Assembly (NCBI RefSeq): GCF_001672975.1
Contig: NZ_LZKU01000083.1
Location: 1 to 41,402 of the forward strand
From: Mycobacterium sp. 1465703.0
Lineage (GTDB): Bacteria > Actinomycetota > Actinomycetes > Mycobacteriales > Mycobacteriaceae
DNA length: 41,402 nucleotides
Direction: 5' to 3'
The stretch's first letter is position 1. The number at the start of each line of letters is the position of its first letter. This document shows positions 18,614-27,855 of this stretch, one piece after another. A model generated the notes under the pieces. The model searched no databases. It saw nothing but the letters and a program-made list of their open reading frames with translations, and was not told the DNA's origin. The position numbers and the translations under genes were made by a program.

Positions 18614-18651
18614 GTTTCCATTTCGCCCGGGCTGGGAATCATCTGGGCACG

Positions 18652-18962
18652 ATGTCCGACGGTCGCTGGGTTCGCAACTCTCGCCCGATTGCGCTGCTGC
18701 TCAGGTATTTCGCGCGCGCCCATATCTCGGTGTACCGGCGAACCAACGGCAAGCTCGGCGCCAAACTACTGCGGTTTCCGGCGGCGTTGCTGACGACGAC
18801 CGGACGCAGGTCGTGCCAGCCGCGAACCACCGCGACCCTCTACCTGCGCGACGGTGATCGGGTGATCCTGCCCGCGTCCTTTGGCGGATATACCCGCCCT
18901 ATCGCAAGTACCGAGAGACCGCCGACCGGGTCATCCCGCTGGTGGTGTGCGAACCGCGCTAG
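18652..18962 (+). pseudogene. Degenerate second ddn paralogue (internal deletion and frameshift)
   Basis: The frame from ATG 18652 encodes a Ddn-like N-terminus ([29 protein letters not shown]... to VILPASFGG). At about 18891 homology jumps out of frame to YPPYRKYRETADRVIPLVVCEPR, which matches the Ddn C-terminus and stops at TAG 18960-18962. About 50 codons between the [15 protein letters not shown] segment and the final helix are missing, so the deletion is not a multiple of three. If translated from the ATG, the frame continues with unrelated residues. The final TAG overlaps the complementary TAG of the convergent SDR gene at CTAG (18959-18962). Confidence 0.85.
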
Positions 18963-19864
18963 GCGCCGTAGACCGGGACCGGCCGACGCGCCTTGGCGAG
19001 CAGATCGGCGACGACGCGACCCAGTTCGGCGGGATCCCATTTCGCGCCCTTGTCGATCTCCGGTCCGTGCGCCCAGCCCTCGGCCACCCGGATCTTGCCG
19101 CCCTCGACCTCGAACACCTTGCCGGTGACGTCCCGTGATTCAGCGCTGCCGAGCCAAACCACCAGGGGCGAAATGTTTTCCGGGGCCATGGCGTCGAAGT
19201 CCTGATCCTGGGTCGCCATCATCTCGGCGAACACCGTCTCGGTCATTCGGGTGCGCGCCGATGGCGCGATGGCATTGACGGTGACGCCGTAGCGACCCAT
19301 CTCGGCCGCTGCGACGAGCGTAAGCGCCGCGATGCCGGCCTTGGCGGCGCTGTAGTTGCCCTGTCCGACGCTGCCCTGCAGGCCGGCACCCGAACTGGTG
19401 TTGATGATCCGCGCGTCAACGGTTTTGCCCTCTTTGGACAGGCCGCGCCAGTACGCTGCGGCGTGGCGCATTGTGGCGAAGTGCCCCTTGAGGTGCACGG
19501 CGATGACGGCGTCGAACTCCTCCTCGCTGGTGTTGGCCATCATCCGGTCGCGCACGATGCCGGCGTTGTTCACCAAAACGTCCAGCCCGCCGAAGTTTTC
19601 GACGGCGGTCTGGATCAGGCTCGCCGCCTGATCCCAATCGGCGATGTTTGATCCGTCGGCGATGGCTTCGCCGCCGGCCGCGGTGATTTCGTCGACGACG
19701 CTCTGGGCAGCGCTGCCGCCGCCGGCCGGGGAGCCGTCCAGGCCCACCCCGATGTCGTTGACCACCACCCGCGCGCCTTCTTCCGCAAAGGCCAGCGCGT
19801 GCGCGCGACCGATGCCGCCGCCCGCTCCGGTGACGATGACGACACGGCCGTCAACCACTCCCAT
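18959..19864 (-). CDS. Short-chain dehydrogenase (Rv3548c-like)
   Basis: A 301-residue SDR with the motif VVIVTGAGGGIGRAHALAFAEEGA at residues 8-31, NNAG (VLVNNAGIV), catalytic Ser (NTSSGAG) and YSAAKAG. A longer-than-usual insertion after beta-strand 2 (GVGLDGSPAGGGSAAQSV) is typical of the multifunctional-enzyme-2/FabG-like steroid dehydrogenases. The ATG at 19864 has GGAGA upstream. It is downstream of the SDR at 19879 and shares its KstR2-controlled promoter. Substrate unknown; a ring C/D or side-chain hydroxy-CoA is likely. Confidence 0.9.
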   Translation of the reverse strand: MGVVDGRVVIVTGAGGGIGRAHALAFAEEGARVVVNDIGVGLDGSPAGGGSAAQSVVDEITAAGGEAIADGSNIADWDQAASLIQTAVENFGGLDVLVNNAGIVRDRMMANTSEEEFDAVIAVHLKGHFATMRHAAAYWRGLSKEGKTVDARIINTSSGAGLQGSVGQGNYSAAKAGIAALTLVAAAEMGRYGVTVNAIAPSARTRMTETVFAEMMATQDQDFDAMAPENISPLVVWLGSAESRDVTGKVFEVEGGKIRVAEGWAHGPEIDKGAKWDPAELGRVVADLLAKARRPVPVYGA

Positions 19865-19878
19865 AGTTCTTGTCTCCT

Positions 19879-20664
19879 CTACTTGATCGCGTTGGCGTTC
19901 GTGGTGGCCAGATAGTGCGGCGGCTCGCCACCGCCGTGCACCTCTAACGAGGCTCCGCTGATGTAGGACGCCGCAGCGGAGGCGAGAAAGGCTGCGGCCC
20001 AACCGATATCGGCAGGCTCTGCCAGCCGGCCGAGCGGTACGTTCTTCGAGATCGCGGCGATGGAATCGGCGTCCCCGTAGAACAATTCGGACTGCTCGGT
20101 TTCCACCATGCCGACCACACAGGCGTTGACCCGAACCTTCGGCCCCCACTCCACGGCCAGCGTCTGGGTGAGGCTTTCCAGCCCCGCCTTGGCCGCCCCG
20201 TAGGCGCCGGTGCCCGGGGAGGGCCGTCGCCCGCTGAGACTGCAGATGTTGACGATCGATCCGCCCTGCGGCTGGTTTTGCATGTGAGCGTTCGCGTGTT
20301 GCGAAACCGAAAGCGCGCCAATCAGATTCAACTCGATGATCTTACGGTTGAACTTGGCGCTGGACTCCGCGGTCAACACGTAGGGCGATCCCCCGGCGTT
20401 GTTGACGACGACGTCGAGTCGCCCGTGCCGGTCCGCGATGGTGTCGATCAACTCCCTGACGGCGTCGTCGTCGCGAACATCGCAGGAGTGGAACTCATAC
20501 GGGAGTCCCTCGACCGCGCGCCGTGCGCAGGTGATGACGGTGGCGCCCTGCTGGGCGAAGACGGCGCTGATACCGGCGCCCACCCCGCGCACTCCGCCGG
20601 TGACGAGGACAACCCGCCCGGCCAGCCCCAAGTTGATGGCGTCGGATGCTTCGGCGCGAGTCAC
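19879..20664 (-). CDS. Short-chain dehydrogenase (Rv3549c-like)
   Basis: A 261-residue SDR with a GTG start (MTRAEASDAINLGL). Motifs: VVLVTGGVRGVGAGIS, VVNNAGGSPY, ICSLSG and YGAAKAG. It ends 14 bp before the next SDR gene. A KstR2 palindrome lies 16-29 bp upstream of its start, shared with the divergent echA20. It belongs by position to the ring C/D group; the reaction is unassigned. Confidence 0.9.
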   Translation of the reverse strand: MTRAEASDAINLGLAGRVVLVTGGVRGVGAGISAVFAQQGATVITCARRAVEGLPYEFHSCDVRDDDAVRELIDTIADRHGRLDVVVNNAGGSPYVLTAESSAKFNRKIIELNLIGALSVSQHANAHMQNQPQGGSIVNICSLSGRRPSPGTGAYGAAKAGLESLTQTLAVEWGPKVRVNACVVGMVETEQSELFYGDADSIAAISKNVPLGRLAEPADIGWAAAFLASAAASYISGASLEVHGGGEPPHYLATTNANAIK

Positions 20665-20679
20665 TGTGCTAGCGTACCA

Positions 20680-20693
20680 AGCAAGTGCTTGCT
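20680..20693. promoter_or_regulatory. KstR2 operator between the SDR operon and echA20
   Basis: AGCAAGTGCTTGCT fits the KstR2 consensus AnCAAGnnCTTGnT and is nearly symmetrical. It lies in the divergent gap, 15 bp from the SDR start at 20664 and 32 bp from the echA20 start, so it can control both. Confidence 0.92.
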
Positions 20694-20725
20694 TAGGTAG
20701 TTACCCCCCACAAGGAAGTGGCACC

Positions 20726-21480
20726 TTGCCCATCACATCCACCACCACCGAACCGGGCATCGTCGCGGTTACCGTCGACTTCCCGCCCGTCAACGCCATC
20801 CCGTCGCGCGGCTGGTTCGACCTCGCCGACGCCATCACCGCCGCCGGCCAAGATCCGAACACCCACGTGGTGATCCTGCGCGCCGAGGGCCGCGGCTTCA
20901 ATGCCGGGGTCGACATCAAGGAGATGCAGCGCACCGAGGGATTCACCGCGCTGATCGACGCCAACCGCGGCTGCTTCGCCGCCTTCCGCGCCGTCTACGA
21001 ATGCGCGGTGCCCGTCATCGCCGCGGTGAACGGATTCTGTGTGGGCGGCGGCATCGGGCTGGTCGGCAACTCCGATGTCATCGTGGCCTCCGAGGACGCC
21101 ACCTTCGGGCTGCCGGAGGTGGAACGCGGTGCGCTTGGTGCCGCCACCCACCTGTCCCGGCTGGTGCCCCAGCACCTGATGCGACGGCTGTTCTTCACCG
21201 CCGCCACGGTGGATGCCGCCACCTTGCACCACTTCGGCTCGGTGCACGAGGTGGTCCCGCGCGACGAACTGGACGAAGCCGCCCTGCGGGTCGCGCGCGA
21301 CATCGCCGCCAAGGACACTCGCGTCATCCGGGCGGCCAAAGAGGCGCTGAACCTGATCGACGTGCAACGAGTCAACTCCAGTTACCGCATGGAGCAAGGC
21401 TTTACGTTCGAGCTCAATCTCGCCGGGGTGTCCGATGAGCATCGTGACGCCTTCGCCGGTACGACGAAGGGTGAGAAGTC

Positions 21481-21484
<4 letters not shown>
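20726..21484 (+). CDS. echA20: Crotonase-family ring D hydrolase
   Basis: 252 residues, enoyl-CoA hydratase superfamily. The M. tuberculosis homologue hydrolytically opens ring D of the indane-type CoA ester. Oxyanion-hole motifs: ILRAEGRGFNAGVDIKEM and AVNGFCVGGGIGLVGNSD. The TTG start at 20726 (MPITSTTTEPG) is chosen because AAGGAAG lies 7 bp upstream and it matches the homologue's N-terminus. The last 4 bp overlap the GTG of ipdA. Confidence 0.94.
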
Positions 21485-22361
<877 letters not shown>

Positions 22362-22365
<4 letters not shown>

Positions 22366-23117
22366 GCGGCGAAGCGATCACCCGGCCCGAGGTCTGCGCC
22401 GTCGCGTGCGCCGAATTGTTCCGCAATGCAGGCGAAATCATGGTCAGCCCGATGACGAACATGGCCTCGGTCGGCGCGCGGCTGGCCCGCCTGACCTTCG
22501 CACCGGACATCCTGCTGACCGACGGTGAGGCGCAATTGCTGGCCGAAACCCCGGCGCTGGGGGCCTCCGCCCCCGTCGAGGGCTGGATGCCGTTCGGCCG
22601 GGTTTTCGAAACTTTGGCCTGGGGTCGGCGTCATGTGGTGATGGGCGCCAATCAGGTTGACCGGTTTGGCAATCAGAACATCTCCGCGTTCGGCCCGCTG
22701 CAGCAGCCCAAACGTCAGATGTTCGGTGTTCGCGGTGCACCCGGCAATGCCATCAACCACGCGACCAGTTACTGGGTCGGCAACCACTCCAAGCGGGTGT
22801 TCTGCGAAAAGGTCGACATCGTCTGTGGAATCGGTTGGGACAACGTGGACGCCGACAATCCGGCGTTCCGCTTCGCCAACACGTACCGGGTGGTATCCAA
22901 CCTCGGCGTGTTCGACTTCGGCGGGCCCGAGCGCAGCATGCGGGCGGTCTCGCTGCATCCCGGCGTTTCGGCCGATGAAGTGCAAGAGAACACCTCGTTT
23001 GAGATTCACGGCCTCGACGGCGCCGCGGAGACCAGGTTGCCGACCGAGGACGAGCTGCGCCTGATTCGTGAGGTGATCGACCCGAAGGCGCTGCGCGACA
23101 GAGAGATACGTTCATGA
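22362..23117 (+). CDS. ipdB: Ring C-opening hydrolase, beta subunit
   Basis: 251 residues, CoA-transferase-like beta subunit partnering IpdA. Motifs include GEIMVSPMTNMASVGARLARL, DILLTDGEAQLLAETP and NVDADNPAFRFANTYRVVSNLG. The ATG at 22362 gives MSGEAITRPEV and overlaps the ipdA stop; the 3' end overlaps ipdC by 4 bp. Confidence 0.95.
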
Positions 23118-24187
23118 AGCTGCGCACGCCGCTGACCGAACTGGTCGGTGTCGAGCACCCGGTGGTCCAAACCGGGATGGGCTGGGTGGCGGGCGCCCGG
23201 CTGGTGTCGGCCACCGCCAACGCCGGCGGGCTGGGCATTCTGGCCTCGGCCACCATGACGCTGGACGAATTGGCGACGGCCATCGCCAAAGTCAAGGCAG
23301 CCACGGACAAACCGTTCGGGGTGAACATCCGCGCCGACGCCGCCGACGCGGGCGACCGCGTCGACCTGATGATCCGCGAGGGCGTCAAGGTGGCGTCTTT
23401 CGCGTTGGCCCCCAAGCAGGAACTCATCGCCCGGCTGAAAGATGCCGGCGCGGTGGTGATTCCGTCGATCGGCGCGGCAAAGCACGCCCGTAAGGTCGCC
23501 GCCTGGGGTGCCGACGCCATGATCGTGCAGGGCGGCGAGGGTGGTGGGCACACCGGGCCGGTCGCCACGACACTGCTGCTGCCCTCGGTGCTGGACGCCG
23601 TGCAGGACAGCGGGATCCCGGTGATCGCTGCGGGCGGATTCTTCGACGGGCGCGGGCTGGCCGCGGCGTTGAGTTACGGCGCCGCCGGCGTGGCGATGGG
23701 CACCCGCTTCCTGCTGACTTCGGATTCAACGGTGCCCGACGCGGTGAAACGCCGTTACCTTGAGTCGGCGCTAGACGGCACGGTCGTCACCACCCGCGTC
23801 GACGGCATGCCGCACCGGGTGCTGCGTACCGGCCTGGTCGAGAAGCTGGAAGGCGGTTCGCCGGTGCGCGGTCTCACCGCTGCTGTGCGCAATGCCGCCA
23901 AGTTCAAGCACATGTCGCAGATGACCTGGCGGTCGATGATCAGCGACGGCCTGGCGATGCGCCACGGCAAGGAGCTGACCTGGTCGCAGGTGGTGATGGC
24001 GGCCAACACCCCGATGCTGTTGAAAGCCGGCCTGGTTGACGGCAACACCGAGGCCGGAGTGCTGGCCTCCGGGCAGGTAGCCGGCATCCTCGAGGACCTG
24101 CCGTCCTGCGCGGAGCTGATCGACTCGATTGTTCGCGACGCAATCAAGCACCTGCAAGCGGCATCCGGGCTGGTGGAAGGACCGTAA
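23114..24187 (+). CDS. ipdC: Flavin-dependent reductase, nitronate monooxygenase-like
   Basis: 357 residues, FMN-binding TIM barrel of the nitronate monooxygenase family. Motifs: VQTGMGWVAGARLVSATANAGGLG (N-terminal), the phosphate-binding IVQGGEGGGHTG (about residue 136-147) and GVAMGTRFLLT. In the ring C/D pathway it acts on an indane-derived CoA intermediate as a reductase; the exact step is inference from published work on the Rv3553 homologue. It is last in the echA20-ipdA-ipdB-ipdC operon. Confidence 0.9.
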   Translation: MKLRTPLTELVGVEHPVVQTGMGWVAGARLVSATANAGGLGILASATMTLDELATAIAKVKAATDKPFGVNIRADAADAGDRVDLMIREGVKVASFALAPKQELIARLKDAGAVVIPSIGAAKHARKVAAWGADAMIVQGGEGGGHTGPVATTLLLPSVLDAVQDSGIPVIAAGGFFDGRGLAAALSYGAAGVAMGTRFLLTSDSTVPDAVKRRYLESALDGTVVTTRVDGMPHRVLRTGLVEKLEGGSPVRGLTAAVRNAAKFKHMSQMTWRSMISDGLAMRHGKELTWSQVVMAANTPMLLKAGLVDGNTEAGVLASGQVAGILEDLPSCAELIDSIVRDAIKHLQAASGLVEGP

Positions 24188-24209
24188 CCGGGCGGGCCAA
24201 ACCGCTTGA

Positions 24210-24282
24210 TGAAGCTTATGGCTTCAGTCTCGATTAATTAAGCTATAATCTTCAAATGGTCGGGATGAAGCTTGATTCTTCA
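24210..24282 (+). promoter_or_regulatory. Leaderless-type promoter with TGAAG/CTTCA half-site cluster
   Basis: A perfect -10 (TATAAT, 24244-24249) lies 6 bp before the ATG at 24256, so transcription probably starts at the ATG. Around it lie five TGAAG/CTTCA half-sites: TGAAGC-TTATG-GCTTCA (24210-24226), CTTCA (24250-24254) and TGAAG...CTTCA (24266-24282), plus TTAATTAA (24234-24241). This is AT-rich against the flanking DNA and looks like an operator array. Confidence 0.65.
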
Positions 24283-24903
24283 CCACGGGCGACGCTCATC
24301 GGCGATGTCGTCGGTTCCCGGCGCACCGCCGACCGCTCGGAGCTGCACCGGGTTTTGGCGAGCGCCCTGCAGCACATCGTCGGCGATGCGATCGATCCGC
24401 CGGCCTTCACCGTCGGCGACGAGTTTCAAGGCAGCTACCCGACAGTGGGCGCTGCGATCGACGCCGCCCTGTTGCTGCGGCTGGCAGTCGGCCCCGAAAT
24501 CGATGTCCGGTTCGGTATCGGCTGGGGCGCCGTCACCATCCTCGATGCCGACACCGGAATCCAGGACGGTCCGGGCTGGTGGACCGCGCGGGAGGCCATC
24601 CAGCAGACCGCACAGGCTCAGCGGCAACCCGGCTTCGCGCTGGTACGCACGACGTTCCGGGCAGATGGCAACACGCGCGGCGACGCCGCCGGTATCAATG
24701 CGGCGCTGCTCTGTCGGGACCATCTGCTTGGATCACTCGATGAGAGATCGTTGCGGATTGTGAAGGGATTGATGACGGGTCGGACCAAAAAGGAACTCGC
24801 CGCCGACGAGGGCATCAGCCCGTCGGCGGTGTCCCAGCGCGCGAGCCGCGATGGACTGGATCTCATTGTCCTTGCCAGCCAATACCTTCGGAGCCTGCCA
24901 TGA
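24256..24903 (+). CDS. SatD-family protein with C-terminal helix-turn-helix
   Basis: 215 residues. The N-terminal and central part matches the SatD family pattern: TLIGDVVGSRRTADR, FTVGDEFQGSYPTVGAAIDAALLLRL, VRFGIGWGAV, and DGPGWWTAREAI. The last 50 residues (GLMTGRTKKELAADEGISPSAVSQRASRDGL) form a LuxR/sigma-like helix-turn-helix, which suggests DNA binding and perhaps autoregulation. ATG 24256 fits a leaderless transcript; ATG 24265 is an alternative. It overlaps the next gene by 4 bp. It occupies, with the following two genes, the position of fdxB-Rv3555c in M. tuberculosis. Biochemical role unknown. Confidence 0.8.
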   Translation: MVGMKLDSSPRATLIGDVVGSRRTADRSELHRVLASALQHIVGDAIDPPAFTVGDEFQGSYPTVGAAIDAALLLRLAVGPEIDVRFGIGWGAVTILDADTGIQDGPGWWTAREAIQQTAQAQRQPGFALVRTTFRADGNTRGDAAGINAALLCRDHLLGSLDERSLRIVKGLMTGRTKKELAADEGISPSAVSQRASRDGLDLIVLASQYLRSLP

Positions 24904-25640
24904 GCGCCGTCGCGGTCTTCCTCACCGCGCTCGGAGTCGCCGACCTCTGCCGGCGAGCGGTCCGCGCGGTTTGGCCGGCGCTACTGATCGGACCGGTCGT
25001 GGTACTGGCCTGCGCGGTGCTGGCTGCACTGTGGCATGCCGGCGACGTCGCGCTGCTGGTAGTCGCGGCCGCGGCGGTGACCGTTTGGGAATGGCTATGT
25101 GCGCGAAGCGAACACAGCGGCAGACAGCAACTCGCCCCCTTGGCCGTGTTCGGCTGTGCGCTGGCGCTGCTGGTCGTGCTGTCCGGCTGGTCCTCGCCGG
25201 CCAACGGTGTCATCGCGCGGTGGTCGGCCTGGGTCCACCTGCCGCTCAGCCATGTCACGCCCACCCGGCTGCTGATGATCCTCGGTGTGGTGCTGGTCCA
25301 GTTCGCCACCGCGAATCAGCTGGTGCGCTTGGTGCTCGGCTCGGTCGGCGCGGTGCGACCGGCCGGCGAGCCGCAGCCATCGGACCGGCTCAAGGGCGGC
25401 AGGTTGCTGGGACCGATGGAACGCCTGCTGATCCTGAGCCTTGGCATCGGCGGACAGGTGGCCGCGGCCAGCGCGGTCGTCGCCGCCAAGGGCATCATCC
25501 GGTTTCCGGAATTGAACGCTCAAACAAACCGCGACAACGGCGTCGGCATCGACGAAGTGACCGAGTACTTCTTGGTCGGCAGCTTCGCGAGCTGGCTGCT
25601 CGCCCTGGGCGGCATCGGCCTGGTTGTGACAACCCAGTAA
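24900..25640 (+). CDS. Multi-pass membrane protein, partner of the SatD-like gene
   Basis: 246 residues with about six hydrophobic segments (near residues 15-45, 47-65, 75-95, 118-140, 175-200 and 220-245). The central loop GPMERLLILSLGIGG and the preceding charged RLKGGRLLGPMER resemble the conserved core of DUF3307-type membrane proteins that often accompany SatD. The ATG overlaps the upstream stop (ATGA), so the pair forms one operon. No catalytic motif is recognised. Confidence 0.8.
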   Translation: MSAVAVFLTALGVADLCRRAVRAVWPALLIGPVVVLACAVLAALWHAGDVALLVVAAAAVTVWEWLCARSEHSGRQQLAPLAVFGCALALLVVLSGWSSPANGVIARWSAWVHLPLSHVTPTRLLMILGVVLVQFATANQLVRLVLGSVGAVRPAGEPQPSDRLKGGRLLGPMERLLILSLGIGGQVAAASAVVAAKGIIRFPELNAQTNRDNGVGIDEVTEYFLVGSFASWLLALGGIGLVVTTQ

Positions 25641-25669
25641 GGGGCGGCCGGCCGGGAACTCCCTTGCGC

Positions 25670-25726
25670 GAGTGTGCAATTCACGACACAACACGCCCTT
25701 GACGCGTCATGGATTGCACGCTCGGC
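25670..25726. repeat. 57-bp imperfect palindrome downstream of DUF559 gene 2
   Basis: The outer arms GTGCAAT and ATTGCAC lie within an approximately 20-bp stem; most mismatches are C/T changes that leave G-U pairs in RNA. By eye it matches 26622-26678 at about 47 of 57 positions in the same orientation, so the two are direct repeats flanking the gene. It lies between the membrane-protein stop (25640) and the DUF559 stop (25729). Confidence 0.9.
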
Positions 25727-25728
25727 AG

Positions 25729-26586
25729 CTACGGGCGCCACCCAGCGGCGTTCATCGCGGCGACAACCCGCGCGATGAAGGTCCCTTGCCGATAGCGCAG
25801 AAGTTGACTGCTCACCCTGATAATCGTCCAGCCCAAGTCGAGCAATGCGCTGTGCCGATCGATGTCGCGGTCACGCTGCGCGGGGTCGGTCCAATGTTGC
25901 GGTCCGTCGTACTCGATGCCGACCCGCAAATCGTCATAGCCCATGTCGATGCGCGCGACGAAATCCCCGTATTCGTCGCAGACCCTGAGCTGAGTTTGCG
26001 GCGCAGGCAATCCCGCGCCGATCAACGCCAGCCTGGTTCGCGTCTCCTGCGGAGATTCCGCGCCCGCGTCGACGAGCGGCAATGCCGCACGAAGCCGCAG
26101 CAGCCCGCGCGTGCCGCGATGTTCGGCGATGACGGCCTCGATGTCGTTGATCTTGACGTCGGTGGCATTGGCCAGCGCATCGAGCCGCTGGACAGCGTGC
26201 AGTCGCGAAGATGTCCACCGCCCCACGTCAAAAGCCGTGCGCGCTGGGCTGGTTACGGGCATACCGTCGACCGTGACCACTTCCCCCGGAAGCAGAGTTT
26301 CAATGTGTACAGCAATGCCGGCCGGTGGGCGACGATTGTCGTGGATCAGCTCGGCCAGTGACGGACTTACCCACTTGGCGCCGAGCAGCGCTGCCGCCGA
26401 GTTCCCGGCGATGACGGCCTTACGTCGCGACCACAGCCATGCCGCCTGCGCGCGTTCGCGCGCGGTCAGTTCGATGCCGCCGGCGCTGTAGACACCCGGA
26501 TAGACCGCCTCGTAGAGCAACCGCGTTGCCCGCTCCGGCATAGCGTTGCGGGCCAACGCCTCCCGCACCAGAAAGAGTTCGGCCAT
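25729..26586 (-). CDS. DUF559 domain protein (Vsr-like nuclease fold), copy 2
   Basis: 285 residues from ATG 26586 (MAELFLVREA); an open extension to 26631 would run into the flanking repeat and is not favoured. The layout is as in copy 1: AbiEi-like N-terminus, GMPVTSPARTAFDVG, then SPQE, DMGYDDL, IEYDGPQH and GWTIIRV as candidate PD-(D/E)XK elements. The two proteins share many blocks (for example RxALIxAGLPxPQTQ-like segments) and are paralogues. It is flanked on both sides by 57-bp palindromic repeats. A nuclease role is inferred; natural targets are unknown. Confidence 0.87.
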   Translation of the reverse strand: MAELFLVREALARNAMPERATRLLYEAVYPGVYSAGGIELTARERAQAAWLWSRRKAVIAGNSAAALLGAKWVSPSLAELIHDNRRPPAGIAVHIETLLPGEVVTVDGMPVTSPARTAFDVGRWTSSRLHAVQRLDALANATDVKINDIEAVIAEHRGTRGLLRLRAALPLVDAGAESPQETRTRLALIGAGLPAPQTQLRVCDEYGDFVARIDMGYDDLRVGIEYDGPQHWTDPAQRDRDIDRHSALLDLGWTIIRVSSQLLRYRQGTFIARVVAAMNAAGWRP

Positions 26587-26621
26587 GTCGGCATGCTGCC
26601 AACCCCCACCGACAACACCGC

Positions 26622-26678
26622 GAATGTGCAATTCGCGACGCGACGCGCCGTCGACGCGTCGCGGTTTGCACGCTCGGC
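26622..26678. repeat. 57-bp imperfect palindrome upstream of DUF559 gene 2
   Basis: Direct-repeat counterpart of 25670-25726. It has an internal perfect pair CGCGACGCG/CGCGTCGCG and outer GTGCAA/TTGCAC. It lies between the DUF559 start and the end of fadA6 (26692). Confidence 0.9.
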
Positions 26679-26691
26679 GCGAAGAGGAGAC

Positions 26692-27852
26692 CTACAGCCG
26701 CTCGATGATCGTGACGTTGGCCGTGCCGCCGCCTTCGCACATCGTCTGCAGGCCATAGCGACCGCCGATGCGCTCCAGCTCGTTGAGCATGGTGGTGAAC
26801 AGCTTGGCACCGGTGGCACCCAGGGGATGGCCGAGCGCGATCGCACCCCCGTTGGGGTTGACCTTCTCCGGGTCGGCCTTGATCTCCTTGAGCCAGGCCA
26901 AAACCACCGGCGCGAACGCCTCGTTGATCTCGACGGTGTCGATGTCGTCGATGGTCAGCCCCGCCTTGTCCAGCGCGTAGCGGGTGGCCGGGATCGGACC
27001 GGTCAGCATGAAGACCGGGTCGGCGGCGCGAGCGCTGATGTGGTGGATGCGGGCGCGCGGCGTCAGATTGTGCTCCCTGACCGCCTTTTCGGACGCCAGC
27101 AGCACGGCACTGGCACCGTCGGAGATCTGGCTGGCCATGGCCGCTGTCAACCGGCCCCCCTCGACCAGCGTCTTGAGGACGGCCATCTTCTCCAGCGACG
27201 ACTCGCGGGGACCCTCGTCAACCCGGAACGGGCCGGATTCGGTTTCCACAGTGATGATTTCGTTGTCGAAGTGGCCGCCACGGATCGCCGCGAACGCGCG
27301 CTCGTGGCTGGTCAGTGCGTAGCGCTCCATCTCTTCGCGGGACAGGTTCCACTTTTCGGCGATCAGCTCCGAGCCGCGGAATTGCGAGATCTCCTGGTCG
27401 CCGTAGCGGTGCAGCCACTGCTTGGATTCATTGGTCGGCGAGGTGAATCCGAACTGCTCCCCCACCGTCATGGCCGACGAGATCGGGATCTGGCTCATGT
27501 TCTGCACGCCGCCGGCGACGATCAGATCGGCGGTGCCGGACATGACCGCTTGTGCGCCAAAGGAAATCGCCTGCTGGCTGGAACCACACTGCCGGTCGAC
27601 GGTCACGCCGGGAACCTCTTCGGGATAGCCGGCGGCTAGCCACGAGAGCCGGGCGATATTGCCGGCCTGCGCGCCGATGGCATCGACACAGCCCGCGATC
27701 ACGTCGTCAACGGCGGCGGGGTCGACGTCGACCCGGTCGAGCAGTCCGCGCCATCCCAGGGCGCCTAAATCCACCGGATGAATCCCGGCCAGCGATCCGC
27801 CGCGCTTGCCGACCGCGGTACGTACAGCGTCGATGACGTACGCCTCAGGCAT
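26692..27852 (-). CDS. fadA6: Thiolase of ring C/D degradation
   Basis: A 386-residue acetyl-CoA acetyltransferase that cleaves the dicarboxylic CoA esters formed after ring C opening. Active Cys C89 (TVDRQCGSSQQA), [19 protein letters not shown] and the second Cys TMCEGGGTANVTIIERL are intact. The ATG lies 3 bp after the kstR2 stop, so both are read from the KstR2 box at 28474. Confidence 0.95.
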   Translation of the reverse strand: MPEAYVIDAVRTAVGKRGGSLAGIHPVDLGALGWRGLLDRVDVDPAAVDDVIAGCVDAIGAQAGNIARLSWLAAGYPEEVPGVTVDRQCGSSQQAISFGAQAVMSGTADLIVAGGVQNMSQIPISSAMTVGEQFGFTSPTNESKQWLHRYGDQEISQFRGSELIAEKWNLSREEMERYALTSHERAFAAIRGGHFDNEIITVETESGPFRVDEGPRESSLEKMAVLKTLVEGGRLTAAMASQISDGASAVLLASEKAVREHNLTPRARIHHISARAADPVFMLTGPIPATRYALDKAGLTIDDIDTVEINEAFAPVVLAWLKEIKADPEKVNPNGGAIALGHPLGATGAKLFTTMLNELERIGGRYGLQTMCEGGGTANVTIIERL

Positions 27853-27855
27853 CTT

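Noticed and set aside
18959..18962. Overlapping stop codons of convergent genes at CTAG
   Set aside because: A striking coincidence but a common outcome of tight convergent packing, since CTAG reads as TAG on both strands.
25645..25656. GC-rich palindrome GGCGGCCGGCCG just after the membrane-protein stop
   Set aside because: Short and expected by chance at this GC content; no U-tract follows.
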